11,383 bases of DNA from Fibrobacter sp. (GTDB lineage: Bacteria > Fibrobacterota > Fibrobacteria > Fibrobacterales > Fibrobacteraceae). The notes under the pieces were generated by a model that was given only the letters and a program-made list of their open reading frames with translations, ran no database searches and was not told the origin of the DNA. Position numbers and translations under genes: made by a program. Position 1 is the stretch's first letter; each line of letters starts with the position of its first letter. Location of the stretch: contig JAAYXQ010000157.1 of NCBI GenBank assembly GCA_012515825.1, positions 1-11,383 on the forward strand, written 5' to 3'. This document shows, piece after piece, positions 1-6,199 of this stretch.

Positions 1-23
1 GCAAATAATAATATAACCTTAGA

Positions 24-1889
24 CTATTTGCTTGTTTCAAACCAATGAGCTAATACAGTGATATCTGCTTGACGTACACCAGGAATATGACTGACTTGAC
101 CCATCGTCAAAGGTTTTTGAGCCATTAATTTCTGCCTCGCTTCAAAACTCAATGCAGAAATAGACATGTAATCAATATCTGGAGATAGCCTAATCTTCTC
201 CATTTTCTTTTGATGCTCTATTTCTCTTAATTGACGTTCAAAAAAGCCTGCATAAATTTCTTCTGCATACAAAAACCACTGGTCTCTGCGAGTCATTTTT
301 TTATCTGGGCACGCTACCTTAAAAAAGGCTTCTGGATCAATTCCAGGGCGACGTAACACTTGAATCCAACGCACTCGATCCGAAACAAGAGCTTGACCAC
401 TGGGTTCAAGAATAGGGTTCACTTGTGTTGGCGTTCCTGATTCTTTAGATAAAAAGTCATGAACATCTCGCATGATTGTTTCGCGCGTAATCCAATCTTG
501 CCAATCACGATCTGAAATCATGCCTATGTCTCGCGCTTTGGCTTTTAAGCGAGTTTCTGCATTATCCGATCTTAAAAAGAGACGGTATTCCGCACGGCTT
601 GTGAACATTCGATACGGCTCATCTAATAAAATATTCACTAAATCATCGACCATCACACCGATGTAACTTTCAGAACGACCTAGAATAAAAGGTTCTTCGC
701 CTTTCACTTTCAGTGCCGCATTAATCCCAGCCATTAAACCCTGGCCAGCCGCCTCTTCATAGCCACTGGTACCACAAACTTGACCCGCAAAATAAAGCCC
801 TGGATAATGACGGCATTCAAAAGTGGGGTTTAACTGCGTGGCATCTACAGAATCATATTCTACAGCATAACCAATTTGTAAAACCTTAGCTCGTGTAAGA
901 CCAGGCATCGTATGCAAAGCAGCAAGCTGAATATCCGCTGGTAGACTTGAGCTAAAACCATTCACATAGACTCGACCAATATCTCGAGTTTCAGGTTCTA
1001 AAAAAAGCTGGTGTCCATCTTTGTCACCAAAACGATTAATCTTATCTTCAATACTAGGGCAGTAACGAGGCCCCTTTCCATGAATACGCCCTGAAAACAT
1101 AGGGCTATCCTTAAACCCAGAGCGCAAAATTTCATGTGTTTTCAAATTCGTTCGCGTGATCCAACAAACGCCGTTATTATTTAGAGGAACTTGTTCTCGA
1201 TCGCTAAAAGACCAAGGGTCTTCATCTCCATGCTGCACTTCGCACTCATCAAAATCCAAAGAATCTGGATCCAAGCGAGAAGGCGTTCCTGTTTTTAAGC
1301 GACGTAATGCAATCCCAGCAGAGATAAGATTTTCTGAAAGCTTATCAGAACTTGCTTCCCCGACTCGACCACCGACACTTGTATCGTTACCAGTAAACAT
1401 TTTAGATGCTAGAAAAGTACCAGTTGTAATAACAAATGTTTTTGAAATATATCTTGAACCATCTAGTAAAATCAGCTCAAAGCGTTGATCTGGTAACCTT
1501 GAGAAAGAAGCCAATTCCCCTTCAATCAGGGAAAGGCCAGGTAATGCCGTGAGAGTATCTCTTGCGAGCTCACTATAATAATTCATATCACATTGAGCAC
1601 GAGGCCCCCAAACGGCAGGCCCCTTACTTTTGTTTAACATGCGGAACTGTATACCTGCTTTATCGGTCAGGATCCCCATCAATCCACCAAGGGCGTCTAT
1701 ATCTCGAACAATTTGTCCTTTTGAGATTCCACCAACGGCTGGGTTACAAGACATTCGACCAATAGCATCAATACTCATTGTGAGTAAAGCGGTTTTTACA
1801 CCAAGCTTCCAAGCAGCATGGCATGCCTCTATACCCGCATGCCCACCGCCTATCACGACAACATCGTATTCCGCAATTATAGAACTCAT
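24..1889 (-). CDS. mnmG: tRNA uridine-5-carboxymethylaminomethyl(34) synthesis enzyme MnmG (GidA)
   Basis: This is the FAD-dependent subunit of the MnmE-MnmG complex, which installs (carboxymethyl)aminomethyl groups at C5 of wobble uridine 34 in certain tRNAs, using methylene-tetrahydrofolate, FAD and NADH in the cytoplasm. The 621 residues match the usual full length of about 630. An N-terminal dinucleotide fold carries GGGHAG (residues 14-19). SCNPAVGG (47-54) and RYCPS (275-279) place Cys48 and Cys277 where the two functional cysteines of the E. coli enzyme lie. LNKSKGPAVWGPRAQ (85-99) and GTSGYEEAAGQG (373-384) are further family signatures. The C-terminal helical domain, which binds MnmE and tRNA, ends at a TAG stop. 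The ATG overlaps the stop of the upstream lipoprotein gene as ATGA. The only purine-rich run (GAAGG) lies too far upstream to be a good ribosome site, so translational coupling is likely. No mnmE is in the window. Function is very secure. Confidence 0.98.
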   Translation of the reverse strand: MSSIIAEYDVVVIGGGHAGIEACHAAWKLGVKTALLTMSIDAIGRMSCNPAVGGISKGQIVRDIDALGGLMGILTDKAGIQFRMLNKSKGPAVWGPRAQCDMNYYSELARDTLTALPGLSLIEGELASFSRLPDQRFELILLDGSRYISKTFVITTGTFLASKMFTGNDTSVGGRVGEASSDKLSENLISAGIALRRLKTGTPSRLDPDSLDFDECEVQHGDEDPWSFSDREQVPLNNNGVCWITRTNLKTHEILRSGFKDSPMFSGRIHGKGPRYCPSIEDKINRFGDKDGHQLFLEPETRDIGRVYVNGFSSSLPADIQLAALHTMPGLTRAKVLQIGYAVEYDSVDATQLNPTFECRHYPGLYFAGQVCGTSGYEEAAGQGLMAGINAALKVKGEEPFILGRSESYIGVMVDDLVNILLDEPYRMFTSRAEYRLFLRSDNAETRLKAKARDIGMISDRDWQDWITRETIMRDVHDFLSKESGTPTQVNPILEPSGQALVSDRVRWIQVLRRPGIDPEAFFKVACPDKKMTRRDQWFLYAEEIYAGFFERQLREIEHQKKMEKIRLSPDIDYMSISALSFEARQKLMAQKPLTMGQVSHIPGVRQADITVLAHWFETSK

Positions 1890-3091
1890 TTTTTCAGTAA
1901 TGCCTTCACATCGGCTTCAATTTCATTGAAGTTATCTTCAAAGGAAGCGTATCTCTTATAAGTTCCATCAGGATTTACTAAGTAAAATTTTGGCACATAA
2001 CCATCACCATATAATTGACCAAAAAGACGTTCGTCATCAGATAAGATTTCCATGTTTTGAATTTTAAATTCATCACTAAAACGAAGAATATTTCTTTTTG
2101 GTGTTCCGCCTGTGGTAATAGCGACAGTAGTTAAACCTTCGCCTTTATATTTTCCAGCAAATTCTTCCACTTTGGGAGCAGTATTACGACAATGTCCGCA
2201 AGTAGTGGAGTAGTAAAATACAAAAAGAGGTTTACCTGCATAAGGAGCAAAAGATTCAATCTTTGAATTAAGGGCACTCATTTTTATTGTGAAATTAATT
2301 TTTGCTGGTGTGCCATCAGGAAGAGTGTCTCCGACATAAGCAGCGGCTTTCGCTTTTAATTTAGCTTCTTCTTCCATCATCTTTTTTTGAGCTTCTTCAT
2401 GAGCAGCTCTACCCTTTTCTGAGAAGCGACGGCCAACAGCGCGAAGAGAATCTTCTGGAAGTTGGAATTGATAAGAAGAATCGCGATAAGCTTTTGCCCC
2501 ATCTAACAAACCTACTTTAAATGCATCTGGAGAAAGAGTCACTTTTAATTGAGAACCGATGGATCCAAATTGAGTACCAAACTCTGTACCAAGCATGTAT
2601 GAAAATTTTTCTAAGTCAGAAGACGAGTCTGATACCTTCACCACTTTCCCTGTTCCTGGTTTTGCAGGTTCCACAGGTAATAATTTCAATAAGGAATCGG
2701 ATATATGACGCAATTGTCTAGGATCTGGACTATTAGCAATTGTAGCTGAATCAGGACGAGCCTTTTCTAAACGTTCCCTAGCCACATTTGAAAAGCGTTC
2801 ACTGACAGCTCTCAACGTATCATTAGTAATTTGAATTGCCTTAGTGGTATCATCATATGCAAGAGCCGCATCAAGAGCTCCTTGAACTGTATAATCTTCT
2901 TCTAATTCATGACCCATTTGTTGAGGCACTAAACGAAATGCTTGGCGACCAAATTGTACACCTAGCATATAAGAAAATTTTTGTTCATCTGTTGAATTTG
3001 ATGAAATTGTGGAATTTCCAGTTTCTTTGGTTCCACAAGCTGAAAGCATAGTTAACACTAGCATTAATAATATTAAGCATTTTAATTTCAT
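1886..3091 (-). CDS. Lipoprotein with tandem FKBP_N-like repeats and a C-terminal thioredoxin (CGHC) domain
   Basis: This predicted envelope thiol-disulfide protein has 401 residues. A signal peptide with a hydrophobic core (residues 4-15) ends in the lipobox LSAC, making Cys19 the lipidated residue. Two related helical segments follow: KFSYMLGVQFG starts near 38 and KFSYMLGTEFG near 162, each followed about 53 residues later by LRAVSERF or LRAVGRRF. They resemble the N-terminal dimerisation domain of Mip/FkpA-type FKBPs (FKBP_N), but no FKBP prolyl-isomerase domain follows. A charged Glu/Lys helix (about 226-250) leads into a thioredoxin/TlpA-like fold with CGHC (298-301) and a cis-proline in YVPKF (Pro367). 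CGHC is the motif typical of protein disulfide isomerases. A GAGGAGG ribosome site (plus coordinates 3099-3105) sits 7 bases before the ATG and fixes the start. The gene heads a pair with mnmG. A disulfide isomerase or reductase role is inferred; the substrate is unknown. Confidence 0.85.
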   Translation of the reverse strand: MKLKCLILLMLVLTMLSACGTKETGNSTISSNSTDEQKFSYMLGVQFGRQAFRLVPQQMGHELEEDYTVQGALDAALAYDDTTKAIQITNDTLRAVSERFSNVARERLEKARPDSATIANSPDPRQLRHISDSLLKLLPVEPAKPGTGKVVKVSDSSSDLEKFSYMLGTEFGTQFGSIGSQLKVTLSPDAFKVGLLDGAKAYRDSSYQFQLPEDSLRAVGRRFSEKGRAAHEEAQKKMMEEEAKLKAKAAAYVGDTLPDGTPAKINFTIKMSALNSKIESFAPYAGKPLFVFYYSTTCGHCRNTAPKVEEFAGKYKGEGLTTVAITTGGTPKRNILRFSDEFKIQNMEILSDDERLFGQLYGDGYVPKFYLVNPDGTYKRYASFEDNFNEIEADVKALLKK

Positions 3092-3098
3092 TGAGAAG

Positions 3099-3105
3099 CC
3101 TCCTC
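3099..3105 (-). promoter_or_regulatory. Strong Shine-Dalgarno of the lipoprotein gene
   Basis: Read on the minus strand this is GAGGAGG, 7 bases before the ATG of the FKBP_N/thioredoxin lipoprotein gene. It is the strongest ribosome site in the window and stands out because proS, the thioesterase, the MATE gene and dnaG have none. Confidence 0.75.
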
Positions 3106-3114
3106 AGGTTCTTT

Positions 3115-3149
3115 AGAATCGCTCGTAAATTAGCAAAAAAGCGACTTCT
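3115..3149. promoter_or_regulatory. Imperfect dyad in the lipoprotein/proS divergent region
   Basis: AGAATCGCT (3115-3123) is mirrored by AGCGACTTCT (3140-3149), a 9-bp match interrupted by one extra C, with a 16-base spacer. It lies in the 128-base region between the divergent lipoprotein and proS starts. It could be a regulator site or a 5' leader hairpin of the minus-strand mRNA. I see no convincing -35/-10 pair on either strand, so promoter positions are not called. Confidence 0.25.
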
Positions 3150-3219
3150 TAGTTAGACATAATTCATATATTTCCTTCTTTTTTACTAATTTTTTCCAAA
3201 ATTAACAAACAGAACCTTT

Positions 3220-4911
3220 ATGAAACTTTCTCGCTATTTTTATACTACTCTTCGTGAAACGCCAAGTGACGCTACAATGGCAAGCCACATCTTTTTAATG
3301 CGTGGTGGCTATATTAAACCCCTTTCTACTGGAATATACAGCATGTTGCCTATTGGGCATCGTGTGATGAAAAAAATTGAAAATATTATTCGAGAAGAAA
3401 TGAATCGAGTGGGAGGCCTTGAAGTGGATCTTCCAATTGTACAAACAGCCGAACTTTGGAGTGAATCTGGACGTTATAGTGCCATTGGAGACGAACTATT
3501 ACGATTCAAAGATCGTAATAATCATAACATGGTTTTGGCGATGACTCATGAAGAAGCCGTTACCGATGCTAGCCGCTATGTTTTATCAAGCTACAAGCAA
3601 CTTCCTTTTATGCTTTATCAATTCAAAACAAAGTATAGAGATGAAGCAAGAGCTCGTGGCGGTTTGATTCGCGTCCGCGAATTTTTAATGAAAGATGCTT
3701 ATAGTTTTCATGCCACACAAGCAGATCTAGATGCCTATTACGAAGAACAGTACCAAGCCTACCTTCGCATTTTCCGCCGTGTAGGGATTGAGCCAGTTGT
3801 TGTGCAATCCGATACTGGTATTATGGGTGGTAAATTAGCTCATGAATTTATGCTAGATACACCTAGTGGAGAAGATTATCTCATTCTCTGTAAGAAATGC
3901 GGTTATCAAGCTAATCGTGAAATTGCCAAATTCCAAAGACATCCTTATACAAATAACGCAGAAGCGGCGTTAGAAAAGGTTGCCACTCCAAATAAAGAAG
4001 GTATTGAAGAAGTCTCTTCCTTTTTACAAGTCTCTCCAGAAGCGACCGCCAAGTGCGTCTTCTTTGATATCGAAGGGAAACTCGTGACTGTTTTAGTTCC
4101 AGGTCATCTTGAAGTTTCAGAGATTAAACTTCGTAATATTTTAAAAACGAAAGAATTGATTCCTGCAGATGAATCCTTGATCAAAGCCTCAGGAATGGAG
4201 CCTGGTTTTGCAAGCCCTATTGGAGCAAAAAATACTAGAGTCCTAATTGATCTCGCTCTAGAAAACGCTAACGATCTAGTCGTTGGAGCAAACGAGAAAG
4301 ACTTCCATTTCAAGCATTGCAATCCTAAACGCGATTTTTCAAATTATGAAGTATTAGACCTTGCCGAAGCAAGTGCTCTTTGTCATTGCCCTAATTGCGA
4401 TGAGATGCTAACAGAAACTCGTGGCATTGAACTTGGTAATATTTTCAAGCTCGGTACTAAATTTTCTGAAAGCATGAAAGCCACCTTCTTGAATCCTGAA
4501 GGGCAAAGCGAACCTGCTGTGATGGGATGCTATGGCATTGGAGTTGGTCGTTTAATGGCCAGTGTTGTCGAAAACTCTCATGATGAATTTGGTCCTATTT
4601 GGCCAAAAAGCATTGCCCCTTTCCAAGTAGAAATTGTCTCTATTGGTAAAGAAGCCAATGTCATCGAAGCCGCAGATAAACTCGAAAAAGAACTCACCTC
4701 TCTTGGCTTTGAAGTGTTACTAGATGACCGAGAAGAAAGACCTGGCGTTAAGTTCAAAGATGCTGATCTCTGGGGTATTCCAGTGAGAATTGGTGTTGGC
4801 AAAAAAGGCCTTGAACAAGGCCAAGTCGAATGGAAACTTCGCTCAGAAAAGAACTTTGAGATGGTCGATTTAGACCAAATTACAGAAAAGCTTCGCTTGT
4901 TCTATAATTAA
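3220..4911 (+). CDS. proS: Prolyl-tRNA synthetase, bacterial type with INS editing domain
   Basis: ProS activates proline with ATP and charges tRNA-Pro in the cytoplasm. The 563 residues fit the bacterial (ProS type 1) form. The class II core shows motif 1 around 37-72 (LSTGIYSMLPIGHRV), the THEE loop (109-112), motif 2 at 140-163 (RDEARARGGLIRVREF) and motif 3 GIGVGR (439-444). An INS domain of the YbaK type, which hydrolyses mischarged Ala-tRNA-Pro, lies between motifs 2 and 3 (about 230-380). Lys278 in AKCVFF appears to correspond to the editing lysine, and GHLEV and GFASPIG also fit. Cys224/Cys227 and Cys390/Cys393 flank the insertion as CxxC pairs. The anticodon-binding domain covers about 465-563 (DDREERPGVKFKDAD). 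The ATG has no Shine-Dalgarno; the upstream sequence is A/T/C-rich. The gene stands alone and is followed by an intrinsic terminator. Identity is secure. Confidence 0.98.
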   Translation: MKLSRYFYTTLRETPSDATMASHIFLMRGGYIKPLSTGIYSMLPIGHRVMKKIENIIREEMNRVGGLEVDLPIVQTAELWSESGRYSAIGDELLRFKDRNNHNMVLAMTHEEAVTDASRYVLSSYKQLPFMLYQFKTKYRDEARARGGLIRVREFLMKDAYSFHATQADLDAYYEEQYQAYLRIFRRVGIEPVVVQSDTGIMGGKLAHEFMLDTPSGEDYLILCKKCGYQANREIAKFQRHPYTNNAEAALEKVATPNKEGIEEVSSFLQVSPEATAKCVFFDIEGKLVTVLVPGHLEVSEIKLRNILKTKELIPADESLIKASGMEPGFASPIGAKNTRVLIDLALENANDLVVGANEKDFHFKHCNPKRDFSNYEVLDLAEASALCHCPNCDEMLTETRGIELGNIFKLGTKFSESMKATFLNPEGQSEPAVMGCYGIGVGRLMASVVENSHDEFGPIWPKSIAPFQVEIVSIGKEANVIEAADKLEKELTSLGFEVLLDDREERPGVKFKDADLWGIPVRIGVGKKGLEQGQVEWKLRSEKNFEMVDLDQITEKLRLFYN

Positions 4912-4932
4912 AAAGTTGGCGATTGTATTTAT

Positions 4933-4967
4933 AAAGGTTTGTTGAATATTTCAGCAAACCTTTTTTT
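4933..4967 (+). terminator. Intrinsic terminator of proS
   Basis: A 14-bp stem (4933-4946 with 4950-4963) closes a three-base TAT loop and runs into seven Ts (4961-4967). The single non-Watson-Crick position is a U-G wobble in the plus-strand RNA but would be an A-C mismatch in the minus-strand RNA, so the terminator is oriented for proS. It begins 22 bases after the proS stop. Confidence 0.92.
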
Positions 4968-5090
4968 ATGCTTCAATTAAAAATGTTTCTTTTCAAATAA
5001 AAAAAGCCTATTTTTTTGATTTTATAAACTTTTTTTGTGTTTCATACCAATTATTTTTTTTACAGAGGTGTTAAAAGGCATCTTTGTGTC
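4968..5090. other. AT-rich spacer between two convergent terminators
   Basis: This stretch lies between the proS terminator and the terminator of the minus-strand RNA. It is made largely of A and T homopolymer runs, including A7-GCCTA-T7 at 4999-5017. No ORF of note, promoter or GC-containing hairpin is visible on either strand. Confidence 0.6.
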
Positions 5091-5127
5091 AAAAAAATCC
5101 CGCCCTTAGAATGAACTAAGGACGGGA
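5091..5127 (-). terminator. Intrinsic terminator of the minus-strand RNA
   Basis: Arms 5098-5109 and 5116-5127 form a 12-bp GC-rich stem with a 6-base loop, followed on the minus strand by seven Ts (A7 at 5091-5097 on plus). The pair 5103/5122 is a G-U wobble in minus-strand RNA and a C-A mismatch in plus-strand RNA. It faces the proS terminator tail to tail. Confidence 0.85.
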
Positions 5128-5284
5128 AGACGAGCTCTATTGCAAATTGCTTTGCGTAGCTCCCCCCAGAAAAACTTCATTCCGAATTTACTCGATCATC
5201 CTCGGAATGATATTTCTTTTTAAGAGGGTCTATACAAAAGTCAATTTGCCATTCTTAAAAAGAGGGTTTATTACTTATCATCAC
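5091..5284 (-). ncRNA. Candidate structured small RNA, unassigned family
   Basis: This probable non-coding RNA is transcribed leftwards and ends in an intrinsic terminator. Several stems are visible: an 11-bp pair (5215-5225 with 5253-5263), a perfect 9-bp hairpin (5177-5185 with 5202-5210), a local hairpin with GAGCT/AGCTC outer and GCAAA/TTTGC inner arms (5132-5162), and a long-range pair (5142-5153 with 5237-5249, one bulge). A G6 run (5162-5167 on the minus strand) can pair with either copy of CCCTCTT. Strand choice rests on the terminator, whose odd pair is U-G only in the minus-strand RNA and whose T-run exists only there. The 5' end is not defined; 5284 is a guess from a TATAAA at 5292-5297 with no good -35. 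The length (about 175-195 nt) and the partly rod-like fold recall 6S RNA, but I see no decisive signature. It lacks the hallmarks of tmRNA, RNase P RNA and SRP RNA. No gene lies downstream, so a cis riboswitch is unlikely. Confidence 0.5.
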
Positions 5285-5287
5285 ACA

Positions 5288-5327
5288 GTTATTTATAATT
5301 CTCTATAAACGAAGTATTATAAATAAC
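5288..5327. promoter_or_regulatory. AT-rich 12-bp perfect inverted repeat
   Basis: GTTATTTATAAT (5288-5299) is repeated in perfect inversion as ATTATAAATAAC (5316-5327) around a 16-base spacer. It sits at the presumed 5' side of the minus-strand RNA and upstream of the thioesterase gene. The arms contain TATAAT-like hexamers on both strands, so it could be a divergent promoter/operator or a simple cruciform. No classical -35 element accompanies either hexamer. Confidence 0.35.
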
Positions 5328-5545
5328 AGCTAATAAAATAATTTATTCTTACAAATCTCATATAATCCTTTCGGATTATTTTGAAAAATCTTTTTAATTA
5401 ATACTTCTTTTTGCATATAAAAATGTTTTTTTTGAAAGCCCATAAAAAAACTTAAAATGCTTAAATTACTTCAAAAACAGCGTTTTATTATTTTTTTAAC
5501 TTAGATTCACTATTAAAAAATCATTCATTTATTTGAGAGATTTTA
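5328..5545. other. AT-rich upstream region of the thioesterase gene
   Basis: No gene is supported here. The one clear structure is a 7-bp hairpin (5362-5368 with 5373-5379) whose loop reads GAAA on the minus strand, a stable C(GAAA)G tetraloop, or TTTC on the plus strand. A weak promoter for the thioesterase could be TTGAAA (from about 5436) with TAAAAT 15 bases further, but that spacing is short and AT-rich sequence makes such matches common. Confidence 0.4.
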
Positions 5546-5617
5546 ATGAATTATCATTCTATTCTTTTTTTATTCTCTCCCCCTATCCATTTATTTTTTC
5601 TAAGATTAGTCCTATGA
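5546..5617 (+). CDS. Possible 23-residue hydrophobic leader peptide
   Basis: A short ORF begins at an ATG preceded by GAGAG about 7 bases upstream and encodes a mostly hydrophobic peptide (MNYHSILFLF, then SPPIHLFFLRLVL). Its TGA overlaps the thioesterase ATG as ATGA. The thioesterase has no ribosome site of its own, so coupled translation from this leader would explain its initiation. With only 24 codons in AT-rich sequence, chance is a serious alternative. Confidence 0.2.
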   Translation: MNYHSILFLFSPPIHLFFLRLVL

Positions 5618-6096
5618 AAATGAAAGCAAAAACAGTTCAAGAATCCATCATCGAGACTAATGACATCGTCCATCCAAGTGACGTGAACGCCTATGGTTTT
5701 GTTTTTGGTGGCCATTTAGTCTCTTTAATGGACAAAACGGCATGCATGGCTGCTTTTCGTCATTGTGAATCTAAAGTAACTACCGTTTCTGTCGACGGGA
5801 TTCATTTTTTAAGACCCGCTCCAGTAGGAACAATGCTCACTATTCATGCATCCGTAAACCGAGCTTTCAGAACCTCAATGGAAATAGGCTTGAAAGTCAC
5901 GGCATGGCTTCCAGGAAAACCAAATGAAGATATTTGCAGAGCTTATATGACATTTGTCGCCATCGATGAAAAAGGTAGACCCAAAGAAGTTCCTGCGATT
6001 ATCCCCGAAACAGAAGATGAAAAGAGACGTTATAATAATGCTGAAATTAGAAGAGCCGCACGTCTTGAACTAAGAGAAAAACTGCTATCCAAATAA
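5614..6096 (+). CDS. Hotdog-fold acyl-CoA thioesterase (YciA/ACOT type)
   Basis: This 160-residue cytoplasmic enzyme is predicted to hydrolyse acyl-CoA thioesters to free acid and CoA. The hotdog signature is clear: N25-A-Y-G-F-V-FGGHL (25-35) followed by LMDKTA with Asp40 at the usual helix position, then TVSVDGIHFLRPAPVG (58-72), which forms the central strands in the ACOT/YciA family. The C-terminal tail (about 120-160) is charged and helical. The reading frame stays open upstream to a TTG at 5533, but that adds 27 phenylalanine-rich residues unlike the family. The ATG at 5614 (or the one at 5620) puts the conserved segment at its usual distance from the N-terminus. No Shine-Dalgarno precedes either ATG. 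Chain-length preference cannot be read from the sequence. Family assignment is secure; the exact substrate is unknown. Confidence 0.9.
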   Translation: MKMKAKTVQESIIETNDIVHPSDVNAYGFVFGGHLVSLMDKTACMAAFRHCESKVTTVSVDGIHFLRPAPVGTMLTIHASVNRAFRTSMEIGLKVTAWLPGKPNEDICRAYMTFVAIDEKGRPKEVPAIIPETEDEKRRYNNAEIRRAARLELREKLLSK

Positions 6097-6199
6097 TTAA
6101 GCTCTTTAAAAGTGGATTTCTTTTTTTGTTTACAAGAGGAACCTCTTAATTTTTAAACCCCATTCCAAGAAACCCTACTCATTTCTAGAATTTAACGTT
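6097..6199. other. Thioesterase-MATE spacer with weak hairpin
   Basis: The 103-base gap contains AAGAG (6134-6138) and CTCTT (6143-6147) around GAAC, followed by AATTTTTAAA. The stem is short and the U-run imperfect, so it is at best a weak terminator or a small palindromic operator. Any promoter for the MATE-dnaG-suf genes should lie here, but I cannot point to one with confidence. Confidence 0.3.

Noticed and set aside
1156..1929. Plus-strand ORFs antisense to mnmG
   Set aside because: They are frame shadows of mnmG with composition unlike known proteins and no ribosome sites.
3092..3219. T-box leader upstream of proS
   Set aside because: The leader is too short, has no T-box (AGGGUGGNACCGCG-like) sequence and no terminator/antiterminator pair.
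4104..4802. Minus-strand ORFs inside proS
   Set aside because: These are low-complexity Ser-rich shadows of the proS reading frame.
4999..5017. A7-GCCTA-T7 hairpin as a second terminator
   Set aside because: The stem is A-T pairs only and lies in homopolymer-rich DNA, and a strong proS terminator is already present upstream.
5091..5263. CRISPR or phage-type repeat interpretation of the repeated stems
   Set aside because: The stems differ from one another in sequence, spacing is irregular, and no cas, integrase or transposase gene is nearby.
5091..5284. tmRNA, RNase P RNA or SRP RNA identity for the structured RNA
   Set aside because: No tRNA-like end with T-loop and CCA, no RNase P P4 consensus and no GGAAG-containing SRP domain IV loop is visible.
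5533..5613. Longer thioesterase reading frame starting at TTG 5533
   Set aside because: It adds 27 Phe- and Pro-rich residues with no resemblance to thioesterase N-termini. The ATG at 5614 gives the usual family length.
6134..6147. Terminator after the thioesterase gene
   Set aside because: A five-base stem with an interrupted T-run is too weak to call; it is mentioned only in the spacer entry.
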